Shown here: positions 45,485 through 56,203 of the stretch, piece by piece
Position numbering within the stretch: the first letter of the stretch is position 1
Layout: each line of letters begins with the position of its first letter
Origin: Cornus controversa
Lineage: Eukaryota; Streptophyta; Magnoliopsida; Cornales; Cornaceae
Assembly: GCA_026545225.1 (NCBI GenBank)
Contig: CM048851.1
Location: 31,185,956 to 31,249,955 of the forward strand
Length of the DNA: 64,000 nt
Direction of reading: 5' to 3'
Notes under the pieces: model-generated
Seen by the model: only the letters and a program-made list of their open reading frames with translations
What the model was told of the DNA's origin: nothing
Database searches by the model: none
Position numbers and translations under genes: made by a program

Positions 45485-46484
45485 CATTAAATGGCATCAA
45501 ACTTCAAAGAAAACATGTGCCTTCTGAAAGAAGAGTAGGAATGGGTTGTACTTGACCATTTGAAAAAAGAAGAGAGTGCAGTTTGCTAAAGAATAAATGA
45601 GAGTTCAGTATATTTTTCAAAATAATAGGGTAGATTCATAAATTCATGTAATTATGACAAACACCGAGTATGGTTAGTGTAATTAATTTGTGCTAAAATA
45701 CTTAACTTGACATTATATTTAAAATGGGAGTGATCTATCTAGGAAACAACCTAAAGCAAATTGCTAATGCCATAGATGGAAAAACCTACAAAAAGACTTA
45801 CCAAATATGTATACACACACACACACACACACAAAAGGATAGTGGGACTAAGATTGGATGTTAAGTTGTAATGGGGTTGTCGGATTAATTTTGAGTAGTT
45901 TCATTAATGTTGAGGTTTAAGATCTATAATGTATATTTGTTTCATTTTGTGTTTAGTTCACGTTAGTGTGTGAAACATATTATTTTAAATTTGAGCCTAT
46001 TAAACTTAACTCCTTAGTTCATGACATATATTATTTTAAAATTTTCATTTTATTTATTACCTTTTATAATTTTATTGTATTTTATTAACTTTCTTTATCA
46101 TAATGGGGTACCAAAATCCTTCTCATTTAAAAAAAAAAGGAAAAAGAAAAACAAGCATTTACAATCAAATAAGGTGTCTATATATATGTAGTTATGTGAT
46201 ATGTGTTATCCCACGTGGTACTGGCTATCATAAAAATGGCCCACTTAGCTAAAAGTCAAGAGATCAACACACAGGTTACTTGGCACATGTGTCATGTCAT
46301 CAATCAATAAACCTCAAATAGAAGACATAAGTTGGGAGCAAGACTTAGGAATTTTTGGGATCCGATGAAGTACTTGGTTTGATAGCTGAAGTTCAAGAAT
46401 TGCGAGTAGCCCTCAACCTGACTTGTAAGAGAAAAAGATCATTTAACTCCCATATATCTTATCCCCACCTTACTTGACCATATT

Positions 46485-46488
<4 letters not shown>

Positions 46489-46525
<37 letters not shown>
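46489..46525. repeat. (TA)n microsatellite
   Basis: About 18 uninterrupted TA units. Confidence 0.95.
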
Positions 46526-46529
<4 letters not shown>

Positions 46530-46949
46530 TTTGTTACATCTACAAATATACACCATATTATTGTCTCCCTTATATTATTTTCATTTTTATTATTATCACA
46601 AATCCATATGTATTAACTCAGCATGACATTATCCCATCCTTACATTTTGGCTTATAAATAAGACAATATACTAGACCAAAAGGGGAGGGAAAAATGATTA
46701 GAAGACAACACACCCTTGTTCTCTCTTCCCCCTCCTTTCATCCCCAAAACTTTCACCAAGAGAGTCAATGGTGAATCTGCATACTGTCATAACCTCTTTC
46801 TCTCTCTCAAGTTTGCACGGGCTTCCACGTCACTTGGTTCACTCTAAATCTCTACTATTTTGTGGGCTACGTCTCATTACGTATACAGAACCTACTACAA
46901 ATAATATCTAGATTTACGATTAAAATGAACATATTTAAAAGTCTTTTAT

Positions 46950-47045
46950 AGATTGACTCATTATTCAATAAACAATACAAGACTACAATAAAAGAGTATT
47001 TTCTAGATTGACTCATTATTCAATAAACAATACAAGACTACGATA
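46950..47045. repeat. 55-bp tandem duplication
   Basis: Units start at 46950 and about 47004 with AGATTGACTCATTATTCAAT; nearly identical, so recent. Confidence 0.85.
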
Positions 47046-47688
47046 AACTAATGAGCATTTAAAATTCATTTAACACATTTGGTGTTCTTCTCACCCACAC
47101 AATTGAATATAATTTTCACCACTAATGGTGTACTACATAGTAGGCGTAACGGGTTGGGCGCTAACCCAAAAGCTTAAAGTTAATATGTAGTAGTTGATGT
47201 GGGACTAGCCCTCTTACATTCTCCCCCATCCGAACTCGCAACATCCTCGTTACGGTAAAGCCAAACCCTGCCTACCCCGATCGGACTCCACCCGAGTGGG
47301 CACTTGACGTGACACTGGATCAAGGACTAGATTTGGCTCTGATATCAAATGGGTAAGAATTAAAAGAATTTGAAAATTGAACACAATTGTATTAATCCCA
47401 ATAGGGGTATTTATATGTGTTACAAGGAATAAAAAAGGTATGTACAAAGACAAGTCTAAATCTAAGCCTATAATCAAGCTTAAATATTTGTAACATAATA
47501 TATTTAAATATAAATTGCTAGAATCAATCCTAAATAGAAGGAAGCTGTCTAACATAACCTATAATTAAGCTTAAATATATGTAATAAAAGATATGTGAGT
47601 ATACATTGCTAATATCAAGCCTAAATCTAATGAGGTTGTTTAACACTCCCCCGTAAACTCAATGATCTAGGAAGGACAAGTTTGGAAC

Positions 47689-49089
47689 CTAGAAGCCAAA
47701 GCAATGCTTGTGAAACCCCTTAGTGAAGATATCTACAGTGTCAGCCGAAAGAACAAATTGAACAAGATTACTACCAGAGAGAGAAAGTTCTCGAATGAAG
47801 TGATAATCAAGCTCAATATATTTGGTACGAGCATGGAAGATAGGATTGGATACCATGTAGGTAGTGTTGAGGTTGTCATAGTAGAGCGTGACTAGTGTGG
47901 ATATAGACACACGAAGCTCTTGTAAAATGTGTTGTCTCTAAACAGTCTCAGCACAAACTTGAGCAAGTGAACGGTACTCAGACTTAGAACTCGAATGAGA
48001 AACTATAGATTGTTCCTTAGAACTCTAATAAATGAGATTCAGACCCAAGAAAACACAATATCCAGAAGTAGAATGCCGAGTATCAAGACAACTAGCCCAA
48101 TCAGCATTAGAGAAGGCATGAAAGACTAAAGTACTAGAAGAGGGGTGAAAGACCAATCCAATATCTTAAGTGCCTTTGAGATAGCGTAGAATGCATTTAA
48201 AAGTAATAATATGAGTGGTCCAAGGGGCACTCGTGAAATGAGTAACATGATGAACTACAAAGGCAATGTTTAGACGAGTCATAGTTAGATACTGAAGACA
48301 TCCAAACAAGCGACGATACTCCGTAAAGTCCAAAAATAAATCACCCTCTAAGGCAGAGAGTTATGTCTTTGCACTCAAGGGGGTACTACATGGTTTGCAC
48401 TCAGCCATAGAACTGTAACACAAGGGATCAATAATGTATTGAGTATGGGAGAGGTGTAAACCAAAATACAAAGGGGACAACTCAATGCTAAGAAAGTAAT
48501 GAAAATGATCGAGATCTTTTATCTCAAACTATGTACCAATACTGGAGATAAAGGATGATATCAGGGATGGTGTGTTTCTGATAAGCACAATGTCATCCAC
48601 ATACAACAATAATATCATCATATGAGAAAAGTATTGAAATACAAACATAGAATGGTTAGCGCGACTCTATGTAAATCCATATCGGATAAGAAATGAGCTA
48701 AATTGATGGAACCATGCACGAGGTGTCTGTTTCAGCCCATAGATGGCCTTTTGATGCTGACAAACATAGGTAGGACATTGGGGATCAACAAACCCTAGGG
48801 ATTGAGTTATAAAAACTGTGTCTTAGAGAAAACCATGCAAGAAGGCATTCTTGACATTTAATTATCATAGAGACCATCCAAAAGACATTACCAAACTAAA
48901 AATAGTACGAATAATGATAAGCTTAACCACAGGGTTGAATGTCTCATCATAATCCAGACCATGCTGCTGATGGAAGCTCTTGGCCACAAAGCGGGCTTTG
49001 TGACGTTCAACCGTTCGATCTGCTAGATGTTTAACCTTGAAGACCCACTTACAACCCATGGTGTTTTGATGTAGCAAAGGAGAAACCAA
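47689..49089 (-). pseudogene. Copia 2 reverse transcriptase and RNase H
   Basis: RT begins MGCKWVFKVKHLADRTVERH and HQQHGLDYDETFNPVVK (48865-49089). The RNase H end reads LDYHFIRELSLSG and VDIFTKGFHKH (47689-47910). The stretch between is broken by stops. Confidence 0.8.
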
Positions 49090-49462
49090 GGTCCAAGTAT
49101 GATTTTTAAGAAGAGCATTAAACTCATCAGTTATAGCAACGCGCCATTTAGGAAATCGAATTACCTGAGAAAAATAGGTAGGTTTCTCACTGGAAGAAGA
49201 AATCTAAGCTGTTAGGGCACTCAATAAGGGATAGCGCATAGTGCTATCAATGTAAACCAATGGTTGTTGTGTCCTATCACGCAAACGAGTAACCATCGGA
49301 TGGAGCCAAGCAGGTGGAGTAGAACTTAGATCAGAAGAATACCCATCGAGTGAGGTGCTCGATGAAACAGGTGGAGAGCAAGGAAGAAACTAAGAGCCAA
49401 AAGTAATCAATGGTGGAACTATCACAAACTAAGGCCAATGTTAATAAGGTTAAGGCAAAAGC

Positions 49463-50079
49463 TCAATGCACCGAGGTGGAGGAATTGATGGAAATATGAC
49501 ACCAGGAGTAGAAGTAGTAGGCAAAGTAGGAGAGGCCTACTAGGGAGATAAACTGCAAAAATACTGACATGCACTTATAGGGGGGAAGAACATGCACAAT
49601 AACAATATCCAAATGTGCTAGAGAACTAGAGTCAGTGCGTTTTGAAGCATAAAGAAAATTCATTTCATCAAAGCGCACATGGCGCAAGACATATACTCTG
49701 CTATTGACGGGATCCAAACACCGATAGCCCTTATGCTAAGAACTATAACCTAGAAAAATATATTAAGTTATTCTCGGTAAAAGTTTGTTAGTACTATAAG
49801 CACCCAAATGAGGGTAACATGCACACCCAAAGATACGAAGATCAATAAAATATGGTGGGTGACCAAAAAGATGAAAAAAATAGAATCCTATTGTAAAACT
49901 GGGTAAACGATTAATGAGATAAATCACAATAGATAATGCTTTAACCCAAAGGTTGAGCGAAACATTACATGAGACGAGAAGTGTGCGAGACATCTCAAAT
50001 ATGTGACGATATTTGCATTCAAAAATTTCATTATGTTACGGTGTGTGAGGATAAAAAAGACGATGGTGTATCCCAAAAG
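49463..50079 (-). pseudogene. Copia 2 integrase C-terminal part
   Basis: ALSIVIYLINRLPSFTIGF, LRIFGCACYPHLGAYSTNKL and DPVNSRVYVLRHVRFDEMNF match the copia integrase C-terminal segment. It adjoins the 50080 insertion. Confidence 0.78.
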
Positions 50080-51906
50080 TGTAGAAACTGGGTCCAGTCT
50101 AGATTAGGTTCATAGATTGAAAATAGAATTTAAAATAGGTATAGGACACACGTGCATAGGAGTGTGTGTGGGTGTGAGTATATAGCTGATAGTGATGGTT
50201 GAGATTATTAAAGTGTGTATATGTCCCTCCAGCGGGGAGTTACGGGTCCATCTGGCGCAGAGTGTGTGTCCCTTCACATGATTCATATTTTCATGGAGTA
50301 TGTATATATCCCTCCATTGTGGAGTTGTGGGTCCCTCTGGCACAGAGTGTGTGTCCTTCCACATTAATTATTATTACGATGGAGTGTGGGTCCCTCCGAT
50401 GTGGAATGTGTGTCCCTCCATACTACTTGTGTTATGTTGTGTGTGTGTTCTTTCAGTTTGGAGTGTGTGTGTCCCTCCACATCATTTATTTTACGGTCTG
50501 AACAGTTTCATATTTGTTATCTCTTTACTAGAGCTTGAATTGTATTGTTGTTTCTCCACACTGCAAGATATATTATATATAGTGGTCTGTTGTGAAGAGC
50601 ATGTCATGAATATAGATTGTTTAAATGAACATGAGTTCGATAAAATGGTTGCGTTGGCTCAGGAGATGGAACTTGAATAACCTATTAGTTTTTGGTTAAG
50701 TACTAAAGGATGTTAATAATACTCTCTCTCTTTTTCATCAGTTAATGCACCGATCAATTAGTTAAATTAATTCACTGTACTAGCTGTTGAAGTATAGTGG
50801 TTATTGTCGGTTAGTTAGAACATTACTTACTAGGCTTTAAAGTTCACCCCTTATTTTTTCCCCAACATTTCAGGTGTGTGAATTTAGCACTTATAACATA
50901 AAGGATGAGGATTCCACGCACGGATTGTTATGATGGAACCTAGTTACTATATTATTTTATTTCAGTTTTGAGACAACATTTGTTGTAGTTAAGGATTGAA
51001 TTGATAATAACTTTGATTTTGGGTTGTATTTAGTTTCTGGATATCAGTTGGTTACTTCATATGAATTAATGGTTATGGTGGTGATCTCTTTTATATTAAA
51101 ATAATATGAGAACATGTTGTGCTAGGATATTAGTAATCCTTTGGTGAATTGTAGAATTAAGTCAACAACAGGTTGAGTGAAAGCTCAGGAATACCCTGAC
51201 CTCAACTTGGGGGTGTGACACTTAGCATCTATAAAACATAAATGTGTGGATTATATGAAGGTTTATTCATGTTTAGAGTTGTGGATGAAAGCATGAGGCT
51301 AGATAATGCACTTAGATTTAGTTTGTAAAGATTTTGGGATTTTTGGACACTTTCGATCGTCTAGTTCTCTACAGTAACCGACCGAAAGTGTGAGATCCCA
51401 AACATTTGCAAATTGAGAACATGTTTCGGACATCTGGATAAGGATTTCAGCCAGCTGAAAGCACCCTTTCGCCCAACCGAAGCTACTCTTCAGTTAACCG
51501 ACAGAGCTGGTTAACTGAAGGTCAGCTAAACCCAGGTTTCAACTGACCGAGGAATGTTTCGGCCGACCGAAACTGGTCTGAATTGGAATTTCACAAAATT
51601 TAGAATGATGATGAGTATGCGTGGATGTACAGATTAATGTGGGAGCCAGTGAGACGGGTAGTGATGAGTATACACTTATGTAATTGTGTATGTATAGATA
51701 ACTTTCGTAGTTTTATGGTATTGATGGTTGATTCTCACCGTACACCCCCATTTCCCTCGCTCTTAACCAGGTGTCGAAAATCAGGGTATGACAATTTGGT
51801 ATTAGAGTATAATATCATAGGGTGATTGTGATTAGGAATGAGGATGTTTAATTTAATCACTCCCATTTCCCATGCCCTCCCAGGTGTTAGAAATCGGGGC
51901 ATGACA
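50080..51906 (+). mobile_element. Long-LTR element, internally deleted, in copia 2
   Basis: Target duplication AAAAG at 50075-50079 and 51907-51911. The block starts TGTAGAAACTGGGTCC. An LTR end GGGTATGACA at 51793 is followed by a primer site TTTGGTATTAGAGTAT (51795-51810), a short internal piece, then a second LTR end (51862-51906, ending GGGGCATGACA). So it is one LTR, a leader fragment and the last about 45 bases of the other LTR. Same family as 3544-6215. No protein is encoded. Confidence 0.8.
50200..50480. repeat. GTGTGTCCCTCCA tandem repeat array
   Basis: Repeats of GGAGTGTGTGTCCCTCCA type with spacers of about 30-80 bases, partly as two larger units (about 50205 and 50295). It lies inside the long LTR. 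Confidence 0.75.
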
Positions 51907-51974
51907 AAAAGTGTTACACAATTCAGAAGTTGGAGAGTTAACACATTATGTACCCCCATCGCTTTGAAAATATT

Positions 51975-52385
51975 TTAAAGAACTGCCATAATGATTTTTA
52001 ATAAATGTAAGAAAGGTTTTGAAATGAGAAATAACTTATGATTTTCTACGCATAAGATAAAACCAAGTGTAATGAGTGAAATTACCAGTAAATAAGACAT
52101 AGTATTTAAATTCAAAAAAAAAAAAGATTTCCCTACATCAAAATGCACCAGATCAAAAGAAGAAAATGCACTAACTTCATTATTGAGTGAAAAGGGGAGA
52201 TGTATGGATTTACCCAAAACACATCTTTTACAAAAATACTTAGAATAACAAAAACTAGAGGATAACAATTTATTTGAGCCTAAGTAAGACACTTTGTGAG
52301 ACAGATGACCTAGACGATTATGCCAAATGGAGGAAAACAGGCTAGTAATAGCAAAAGCCAGGGAAACTAGGGAGATAGATGACAA
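51975..52385 (-). pseudogene. Copia 2 integrase N-terminal part
   Basis: SIWHNRLGHLSHKV, then CKRCVLGKSIHLPF (HHCC zinc finger) and FDLVHFDVGKS. The integrase then breaks at the 51906 junction and resumes at 50079. Confidence 0.78.
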
Positions 52386-52699
52386 AGGATAAAGACCATC
52401 CCTTCATTAGCCTTGAAACAAAATAGCACTAAAGGTTAGGTCCTGAATGTAAAATCTTTGTGCATCAAAGGAAAGACGGACATTATTATCTCGAGTGAAT
52501 TGGACAACAAAAAGTAAATTCGTACGCATAGTAAGAACATGATAGACATTATTAAGCTAAAAGGAAGAAGAACCAAAAGGAAAAGACATGTTACCCGTAT
52601 AAGTTATAGTGAGATGAAAACCATTAGCAAGATAAACTGAATTTGATTTAGTGTAAGAGGTATAATTCTACAAAGGGCGAGGATCACTAGTCATGTGAT

Positions 52700-53135
52700 A
52701 AGTAACACCAGTGTCCAGGTACCAATTTGGGTCATGAGCAGTAACTGGCTGATAATTCAAGTATGGTGGCGGAAGAGACTGTGTATATAGTACTAACTGC
52801 TGATAACTCTGCATAGGTAATGGTGAAAAATGAGATGGCTAAGTCAACTAAAGACCAGCAAAGGTAGTAATTAGAGAGTCAGCAGTCAAACGAGCACATC
52901 AACGAGGACACTAGAGAGCAATATGACCAGTACCATTGCATAACTGACAAAGGAACCAGAAATGCAAGTAGAACCTTGACCCGAACCACAATTGTTGTTG
53001 TTGCAATTTTAATTCCTATAGTTGCCACTTCGATTACAAGAATTATTATCATGTCTAGGAGCAGGAAATGTATGAGAAAACCTAGGAGGAACATAATACT
53101 ATTGAGCAATAAGTGCAGTCTGAGGAGGCAGGGTA
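52700..53135 (-). pseudogene. Copia 2 zinc knuckle and protease region
   Basis: The minus strand reads a PPRFSHTFPAPRHDNNSCN-like linker, then a knuckle of the form CQLCNGTGHIAL with a stop where the last Cys block begins, then a DPNWYLDTGVTYHMTSDP-like protease start. Confidence 0.65.
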
Positions 53136-54268
53136 TGAGTGCACAAAACTTGTTATTTTATATCCCAAAATAAGTCTTTAATTACTCTTTTATTTTATTT
53201 AAAAGTTCTTATCTTTCCATTTTATGTTTTATAGTGGTTGATTTTCAAATGAGAAGAAAAGTAGTAAAAAATGACTAAAAAAGCTGTATATAGCCAAAGA
53301 TTAACACAAAAAGCATTGTAAAAGAGATGGTATATTGCAAAAATTACTCTATGAGAGGTCTCAAGTTTAAAACTTTAGAATTTTTTTTTTACACGACCAC
53401 ATCAGCGGTCCATAATTCAAATTGAAGATGTGGAAATCAAATCTTGGTGATTCAAATTCAAAATTTTCTTTTTAAATTTTCTTTTCTCCCTCCTAAACCA
53501 TTCCCCTCTAATCCTATAAATACAGGGTCTTAGGGGTTGGTGAAAACTTAGAAATTTGCAGAGAAAAAAATAGTGCATTCATTTTCTTTATTCAATGAAG
53601 AATAGGAGTTCGATTTTTATATGTTGCATTTTTATTAATATGATAGCGTAAACATCCTTTTAAAGGAGTGATGAAGCCACAATGGATGAAATATAAGTAA
53701 GTTTCTTTTATTCTTTGTATAATTTTTCCTCCCGAGAACTATTCTTTTACTCTTTTATTATGAGTTTTTATTTTAAAAAATTAGAGAGAGGATTCTTCGT
53801 GTTTTTCAAATAATGGTAATTCGAATAATGCCTACCTTTATTTACCTAACAAAGGTGCATCAGATTAAGTAAAAAAAAAAAAAATCTCTCATAAATAATC
53901 AAATTTTTTGATGGCATATTTTCCTTCATCTTTTCAAGTTATAATTGGATTGGTGAAGTGTATTGGTCATTGGAGGAAAAAATATATAAAAATATTAGAA
54001 TTTATTTATATGGATCTGTGGTGGTGGATTCCCTTCCCTTTAGAATTTTTCCATCACTTGATCAAAGTTATTTAGTAGTAGTTTTATTATTCAAAAATCT
54101 GAAACTTGTTTTAAAATATTCACTTTTCATCTCAAATATTGAGATTTTGAATTTGAGTTCATTACTGATTCTCACTTGAGAGTGGTTCGACTCTGCTTAT
54201 TACTATACATTATTTTTAGTGTAATGTTTGCAAGTTTATTATTTTTGTACGAAGTGTAGAGAAATAAC
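53136..54268. mobile_element. Unidentified 1.1-kb insertion in copia 2
   Basis: It separates copia gag from the zinc knuckle. It begins TGAGTGCACAAAAC and contains a TATAAATA-like box near 53515 and a leader-like stretch after it, as an LTR would. The right boundary is uncertain and no target duplication is clear. Confidence 0.45.
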
Positions 54269-54415
54269 GACATCCATCCATTGAATTTACACCTGTCAAT
54301 GAGCAGAAGTATGAGCCTCAAAGGATAGTAACTGAGCCCGAATGTCTTGAAATGAAGGCAATGGTGGAAAATACAAAGTAATTGTCATAATCATCTCATA
54401 ACCTGGACCCAAGCC

Positions 54416-55000
54416 CTAAATAACATAAGTGACTAAATCATCATTGGATAGGGGCTCACCAATAGAAGGTAATGAATTAGCTAGAGACTTGGCATGTAAG
54501 AGATATTCAGAGATGAAGCGGTTCTCCTTTGTGAGAGACAGGAGACAGGAGACAAAATCGAAGTGTAGAGGCATTAGCAACATATTGCTGAGAGAACTAC
54601 TATCGCTCAAGGCAGGTCCAAACATCTCGTGAAGTGTGAAGACTGACAAACATTCCCAAAATGGGCTCAGAAAAAGTGGCATTGAGAGGACCAAAGAGTG
54701 TCTGATCAATACAAAACTAAATCAAGTATTCTGGGTTTGGTACTTCGGGTTGGCCAACAGTTGTCAAAAGAAATTCTGAGAGTGCAAGATAGGAGCCATC
54801 AACAAAGCGCTAAAAATCCTGGCCAACTAGAAAGAGCTTGACTTGAGAGCACCAAAAGAAGTAGTTTGAGTCAGTCAACTTCATAGTCACCAAATTGGTG
54901 ATGTTAGAGATTGAAAATGAGGAACACAACACCATAGAGGTTGTTGGTGTAGATATCGCAGAGCCCGTAACGCCAGAATTACTAGAAGAGGAAGACATGG
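54416..55000 (-). pseudogene. Copia 2 gag N-terminal part
   Basis: Begins MSSSSSNSGVTGSAISTPTT, followed by NLVTMKLTDSNYFFWCSQV, typical of copia gag. The frame then shifts to the SNMLLMPLHFDF and SEYLLHAKSLANSLPSIGEP stretches. Confidence 0.75.
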
Positions 55001-55480
55001 CGTGACATCAGTGAAGCCAGATAGTGGTCGAACAAGGGGCACCGCGGCATAAAGAGATACACTAGAGGGATCGCATGGTGGAAGAGGCAAAACCTCTACT
55101 TTAAAAAAGAAGGTAAAGGGGAAAAAAACGGATGAGACTATAGGGTCGTGAGACCCTCTGATACCATGTAAGAATTAAAAGAACTGTGAAAATTCAATAC
55201 AATTATATTCATTTTAGTAAGGGTATTTATATGTGTGTTACAAGGAATAAAAAAGACATGTACAAAGACAAGCCTATAATCAAGTAAATATATGTAACAA
55301 AATATATGTGAGCTCTTAATATAAAGCCTAGATCTAAAGAGGGTGTTTAATAAAATGTAACAAATCAGGCGCTTCCTAGTTGACTCAAAAACTTAAGCTA
55401 ATGGGTATTGCTGCATATCTACTCTTATATGCCCAAATCATTTCCCATCAAGATTTTCTATGGGACAAACTCCTCTAACA

Positions 55481-56069
55481 ATTGGTTATTAACTTTTAAA
55501 GTGAAAAGTTGGACTCATGACTTTCAAAAAAGAAAAGTCGTTATATGAATTAATTGTAGAAAAAAAAAAGAAAAATGAATTCGGAACATAATTACCTTTT
55601 ATTTTAATAAAGGACGCTCTTAATTTACTAATATTTTGAGTAATTATAGAAAAAGTAAAATCAATCGAAGAAGACACAAAATCTGTGGAAACACCCCGAG
55701 CCCATAAATTTTGTGTCTTCTTTGACCACACAATCATTTTTCAATAATTTTTCTTTTCATGGCAAAATCCTAAATTAATTAAATGATTTGTATTTTCTTA
55801 ATCTCATGCTTTACCGAAATGGAAATAGAAGAGGATGAGACAAAGCAATGAAATTGACCTCTTCCTCTGTAACGAAATTAAAAAGCAAAATAGAAGTATG
55901 TAATGTAAGAAAACAACAACATGTACACGTCTGTCCAAAGTACGAAAACAAATCACACGTACAAAGAATTTTTCTTAGTATTTTTCTTGCAGGGAACAAA
56001 ATCCTCTCCTGTTAGGTTTCGGGCTCCAACAGAGCTCACGACAAACTACCCCATATATTTCATCATCTC
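55481..56069. other. Upstream region of the 237-residue gene
   Basis: No gene or repeat recognised. Confidence 0.5.
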
Positions 56070-56203
56070 TAGGGTTATATAAAAAAAACGGAGGAGAGAG
56101 AAAGCAACATAATTAAAACAGAAAGGAAAATATATACAGTAATATATATGTAATATATACATATATATATATGTATATATATGTAAGTGTGTATTGTTAG
56201 GGC
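56070..56203 (+). promoter_or_regulatory. TATA box and leader of the 237-residue gene
   Basis: TTATATAA at 56075-56082 is followed by a purine-rich tract and then an AT-dinucleotide-rich leader to the ATG at 56204. The spacing would place transcription start near 56105-56115 and give a leader of roughly 90-100 bases. Confidence 0.5.

Larger units (their letters stand above)
45485..47144. other. Intergenic, no gene
   Basis: AT-rich DNA with a (CA)n run (about 45812-45833), a (TA)n run (46489-46525) and a 55-bp tandem duplication. Nothing else recognised. Confidence 0.5.
47352..55352 (-). mobile_element. Ty1/copia element 2, decayed, itself carrying insertions
   Basis: LTRs at 47352-47645 (3') and 55167-55352 (5'), with target duplication AAATG at 47347-47351 and 55353-55357. 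The primer site (complement of CTCTGATACCA, 55156-55166) abuts the 5' LTR; a polypurine tract (CTCCCCCGTAAAC on the plus strand) adjoins the 3' LTR. Order gag, zinc knuckle, integrase, RT, RNase H. Many stops. Insertions lie at 50080-51906 and about 53136-54268. Confidence 0.85.
47145..55480 (-). mobile_element. Second TRIM, split by copia element 2
   Basis: Left LTR about 47145-47218 (GTAACGGGTTGGGCGCTAAC to CTCTTACA). Internal domain 47219-47349 with a polypurine tract (TTCTCCCCCATC on the plus strand) and a primer-site relative (GCTCTGATATCAAA). Right LTR about 55356-55480 (TGTAACAAATCAGGCGCTTC to CTCTAACA). LTR identity is modest, so it is old. No target duplication could be fixed. Confidence 0.6.
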
